From contig CADASI010000007.1 in assembly GCA_902790525.1 (NCBI GenBank), positions 1 through 61,128 of the forward strand: 61,128 bases of DNA. The letters run 5' to 3'. This document shows positions 58,830 to 61,128 of this stretch, piece by piece; positions within the stretch are counted from its first letter, which is position 1; every line of letters starts with the position of its first letter. A program made the translations under genes and the position numbers. The DNA is from an uncultured Eubacteriales bacterium (GTDB lineage: Bacteria > Bacillota > Clostridia > Christensenellales > Aristaeellaceae). A model generated the notes under the pieces. It searched no databases and was not told the DNA's origin. It saw only the letters and a program-made list of their open reading frames with translations.

Positions 58830-59126
58830 TCAAGGCGTTCGCTTCCCTTCCAGGAGAATCTTTTGGACTTCCGTTGGGGTATACCTTATTGTTTCTCCGA
58901 GTTTGAATTTCCTGTCGTGATGACCGGCGTCTATGAGCGTGAGCATCACATCATCAGGCGTAAAGAGCGATTCCATTACAGAGACAGCTTCATCTATCCA
59001 TTGGACAATATCATCGCAGCACTCCGGGCCGATCCCGCCGTATTGCTTATCCGTAAACGCCCATGTGCGGATGATCTTTAAGTGTGACAGCGCCTTGTTG
59101 CGTGTCATTTTGTCTGGCGTTCCCAT
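58830..59126 (-). CDS. Small unknown protein beside the integrase block
   Basis: The 98-residue product (MGTPDKMTRNKALSHLKIIR) is helical; DDIVQWIDEAVSVMESLF suggests a helix bundle of the type common in phage proteins of gut Firmicutes. The ribosome binding site (GAGGGCTGCGAT) is weak. It is the last gene of the minus block, 10 bp after the HD gene. Confidence 0.6.
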   Translation of the reverse strand: MGTPDKMTRNKALSHLKIIRTWAFTDKQYGGIGPECCDDIVQWIDEAVSVMESLFTPDDVMLTLIDAGHHDRKFKLGETIRYTPTEVQKILLEGKRTP

Positions 59127-59136
59127 ATCGCAGCCC

Positions 59137-59685
59137 TCACTTATCGTAGATATGCGACGCGATCATGTCCGCTGTGTGCGTCCACAGCACATTGGGATAG
59201 TAATGCACCGCCCGCGTGTAGTCGCTCCACAGCTCCTTGTCCACGAAAGCGCCCATGTGGTAGCGGATGCACGCCACTTCCTCCTCGGTCAGCGACGCGC
59301 CAACGGAGGCCAGCAGGATCACGCTCTTGTCGCCGTGGCCCTTGAAAAGCGTGTCGCCGCGCCAGGCGTAGACCGGCTTGCCGTCCTCCTCCCGGACCTT
59401 GACGTAGGAATCCAGCTTGCAGATGTCATGGAAGAAGCCCACGATGTACGGACTCTCCGGGCGCTTCCATTCCAGGCCGTTGCGCTCCGTCAGAAGGACG
59501 AGCTGCTGCATCACGCACAGCGAATGATCGAACCATCCGCCGGGATATGACCCGTGAAACTTCGTGCTTGCGGGCGCGTCCAGCATCATGCTCCGCTGCA
59601 AAAAAGCGCTCAACGCCTCGCCGGTAAAGGGTATGTGAGGCTCCACCTGGGCCTTATACGCTTGAATCCTGTCCTCGGCTGTCAT
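59137..59685 (-). CDS. HD-domain phosphohydrolase of phage type
   Basis: The 182-residue protein has the HD metal site: GGWFDHSLCVMQQL, then VGFFHDICKLDSYV, GHGDKSVILLA, and a final aspartate in HTADMIASHI. Phage-borne HD proteins hydrolyse nucleotides or cyclic nucleotides, sometimes to counter host signalling; the substrate is unknown. I chose the ATG at 59685 after GAGAGGAAAGCAAT. It overlaps the end of the integrase gene by 32 bp. Confidence 0.75.
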   Translation of the reverse strand: MTAEDRIQAYKAQVEPHIPFTGEALSAFLQRSMMLDAPASTKFHGSYPGGWFDHSLCVMQQLVLLTERNGLEWKRPESPYIVGFFHDICKLDSYVKVREEDGKPVYAWRGDTLFKGHGDKSVILLASVGASLTEEEVACIRYHMGAFVDKELWSDYTRAVHYYPNVLWTHTADMIASHIYDK

Positions 59686-60223
59686 ATTGCTTTCCTCTCT
59701 TTCTGCCCGACAACACATTGAATTTCATCAGGCTCTCGTCGATGTTCTCCTGGATCACGCCAATGTAGATCAGTGTTTCCCGCTGGTAGCTGTGGCACAA
59801 TATCCTTTGCAGGCTCACCACGTCGCCGGTCATCTTGTAATAGTGATACCCGAACGTCTTGCGCAGCGTATGGCATCCGATCCGCTCCTCGATCCCGGCC
59901 CGCTTTGCGATGGTGTTCATGATCTGATACACCCGCTGCCGCGATATGGGCCTCGGCTTATGCGTCGCGTAGTCCTTCTGCTTACTCTGCAATATGTATT
60001 CCTTGCCGGTCTTTTTCGCCTGGATTTGGGCGTAGTCCTTCCCTCGGATGTCCTGCACCTTGAAGCGCCGGAAGTCGCTCACGCGCAGGCTGGTATTGAA
60101 GCCGACGAGCAAGATCAATTCCCAGCTCACTTCGCCGGTCTTTTTCTGCCTGTCATGCTCCCGCGCTATGTCGTAGCACTTATCCAGCACGTCAAGGTCG
60201 CGTATCGGCTGTACGACCTTCAC
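59654..60223 (-). CDS. Tyrosine recombinase (integrase)
   Basis: The 189-residue protein has the catalytic pattern of tyrosine recombinases: the arginine in NTSLRVSDF, HTLRKTFGYHYY with the second arginine, a histidine in LCHSYQRET, and the tyrosine in LIYIGVIQE. It lacks the long N-terminal arm-binding domain of many phage integrases. The start is a GTG at 60223 after GGGAGGCGATGGCC; it overlaps the upstream stop by 4 bp. It probably integrates the element, perhaps at the tRNA-Lys at 46947. Confidence 0.85.
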   Translation of the reverse strand: MKVVQPIRDLDVLDKCYDIAREHDRQKKTGEVSWELILLVGFNTSLRVSDFRRFKVQDIRGKDYAQIQAKKTGKEYILQSKQKDYATHKPRPISRQRVYQIMNTIAKRAGIEERIGCHTLRKTFGYHYYKMTGDVVSLQRILCHSYQRETLIYIGVIQENIDESLMKFNVLSGRKRGKQYDSRGQDSSV

Positions 60224-60468
60224 CGGCCATCGCCTCCCGTTTTCAGTCTGACTTCCTGGCCGCTGCGGATGTTCAGGCGATAGACTGACGCGATATTGAC
60301 GCCGATTTCCAGAAGCGCCTTTCGCGCCTCTACGGGGCCGTCGAACGTCATCATGTCGCCCCGGCGCTCGCTCCATACGCACGTCGGCACTGGAGCGCCC
60401 AGCTTCATGCGCCCGATCAGGTACATCCCTGTTATATCGTCGCGGATGCAGTATACATACATAATCAT
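60220..60468 (-). CDS. Small unknown protein upstream of the integrase
   Basis: The 82-residue product (MIMYVYCIRDDITGMYLIGR) has beta-type strands and a conserved-looking FDGPVEARKALLEIG segment. Its stop overlaps the GTG start of the integrase (GTGA), so the two are coupled. Function unknown. Confidence 0.6.
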   Translation of the reverse strand: MIMYVYCIRDDITGMYLIGRMKLGAPVPTCVWSERRGDMMTFDGPVEARKALLEIGVNIASVYRLNIRSGQEVRLKTGGDGR

Positions 60469-60560
60469 ACCCTCCGTTTTACATGATCTGTATTATGTCA
60501 AATAATAGTGCCCGAAAAAACACGGCGGCGCGGAGTGTTGCCGCCTCCGCGCCGCCTGTA

Positions 60561-61037
60561 TCACATCTTCTCTCCACTGTCAGTATTCCCGCCAGCATCG
60601 AACGCTTCACCGATCACCAGGCCGGTCCTGTCTTTCATTCGTTTCACGGCGGCTTCTATCAAGTCATCGTCAATACTGATACCGCGTTCAATCAAGGCAG
60701 CTTCCACGTATGCGAGGCGCTTTGCGCCCTGGCCGGGGCCTTTGATTGTCTGTTCAGCCGCGTCAACCAGCTTGCAAATCGCGTCCCATATCAGATTGCG
60801 CTGTTTCTCTGTCGTATGGATTTTCAGCCATTCCTTGATGGGAGGGATCATCACGCGAGCGATCCAGCCCAGCAGGAAGTCGAACACGACGAGCACGACG
60901 GCCACAAATGCGCCGGTGAGATCGACCAGCGGCGCGGCACGGGGCGCGGGATCGGCGGATTCGGCCAGGGTGTAGATGAAAAACGCGCCACAAAGGAAGA
61001 TGGCGACGACCAGAACCAAAGCCAGCAGCTTCTTCAT
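60561..61037 (-). CDS. Holin of the LL-H type (superfamily 6)
   Basis: The 158-residue protein has an N-terminal hydrophobic helix (LLALVLVVAIFLCGAFFIYT), a second one (AFVAVVLVVFDFLLGWIARV) and a C-terminal part with LVDAAEQTIKGPGQGAKRLAY and an ERGISIDDDLIEAAVK segment, the hallmark of LL-H family holins. Holins make membrane holes for host lysis. The ATG at 61037 follows GAAAGGAGTACAAC. It indicates that this is a phage-derived element; no tail or capsid genes fall inside the window. Confidence 0.75.
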   Translation of the reverse strand: MKKLLALVLVVAIFLCGAFFIYTLAESADPAPRAAPLVDLTGAFVAVVLVVFDFLLGWIARVMIPPIKEWLKIHTTEKQRNLIWDAICKLVDAAEQTIKGPGQGAKRLAYVEAALIERGISIDDDLIEAAVKRMKDRTGLVIGEAFDAGGNTDSGEKM

Positions 61038-61054
61038 GTTGTACTCCTTTCGGT

Positions 61055-61128
61055 TCACAGGAATGAGTTCTCCCGAACGCATTTCTCATAGACATCACGG
61101 ATGATGCCTATGCTGATCCGCGCCCGGT
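61055..61128 (-). CDS. C-terminal end of a gene cut by the window edge
   Basis: On the minus strand the last codons read RARISIGIIRDVYEKCVREN and end SFL with TGA at 61055-61057, 17 bp before the holin start. Only about 24 residues are visible, so no function can be given. Confidence 0.5.
   Translation of the reverse strand, partial: RARISIGIIRDVYEKCVRENSFL

Overview
The window looks like a piece of a GC-rich, strictly anaerobic Firmicutes (Clostridia-type) chromosome, probably from a gut community. The reasons are a class III ribonucleotide reductase with NrdG and NrdR, a T-box leader, an MnmM-type methyltransferase, strong Shine-Dalgarno sites with consensus TTGACA/TATAAT promoters, and clostridial gene pairs such as paaK plus an ACT-domain protein. 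I cannot name the species.

There are three regions. (1) 1-10.7 kb is an accessory island of lower GC. It carries a minus-strand five-gene operon that looks like an anti-phage or restriction system: a NACHT-type STAND NTPase, a short methyltransferase-like protein, an Eco57I-type adenine methylase with NPPY, a GIY-YIG-like plus superfamily 2 helicase protein, and the first 100 codons of a DUF262 protein. The last gene is joined to pieces of phage tail genes (1-1.43 kb). A small sigma-like regulator and a set of direct repeats lie at the right edge. (2) 10.8-46.9 kb is ordinary chromosome: rlmD, secG with an unusual acidic tail, an ABC-F ATPase, a nadD-yqeK fusion, rsfS, rarA, two acyl/aryl-CoA ligases with an ACT protein, a trxB-nrdD-nrdG set with NrdR boxes and nrdR itself, a two-component system, a TraX-like protein, glycosyltransferases, a tyrosine-type T-box in front of a sodium:solute symporter, mnmM, an ABC exporter, a chromate-transporter-like pair, and a large secreted caspase-like protein. 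Several intergenic spaces hold nested inverted-repeat elements. (3) From about 47.0 kb, just after a tRNA-Lys(CTT) gene, to the window end is what looks like one end of a prophage or related integrative element. It has many small plus-strand genes of unknown function, then a minus-strand block with an HD-domain protein, a tyrosine integrase and an LL-H type holin.

The most unusual biology is in region 3. At least eight of its small genes are preceded by the same hairpin placed directly against the ribosome binding site. Two sequence types of this hairpin differ by two compensatory base-pair flips, which is strong evidence for a conserved RNA structure and perhaps a shared translational control. 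Upstream of the operon is a 1.1 kb array of about twenty 6- to 8-bp hairpins with three- or four-base loops, followed by a 237-bp three-way-junction-like inverted repeat. The first gene of the operon encodes nine further hairpins, all with a GAA loop, inside its Ala/Lys/Pro-rich coding repeats. The same element encodes a membrane-anchored, coiled-coil protein ending in a BRCT-like domain.
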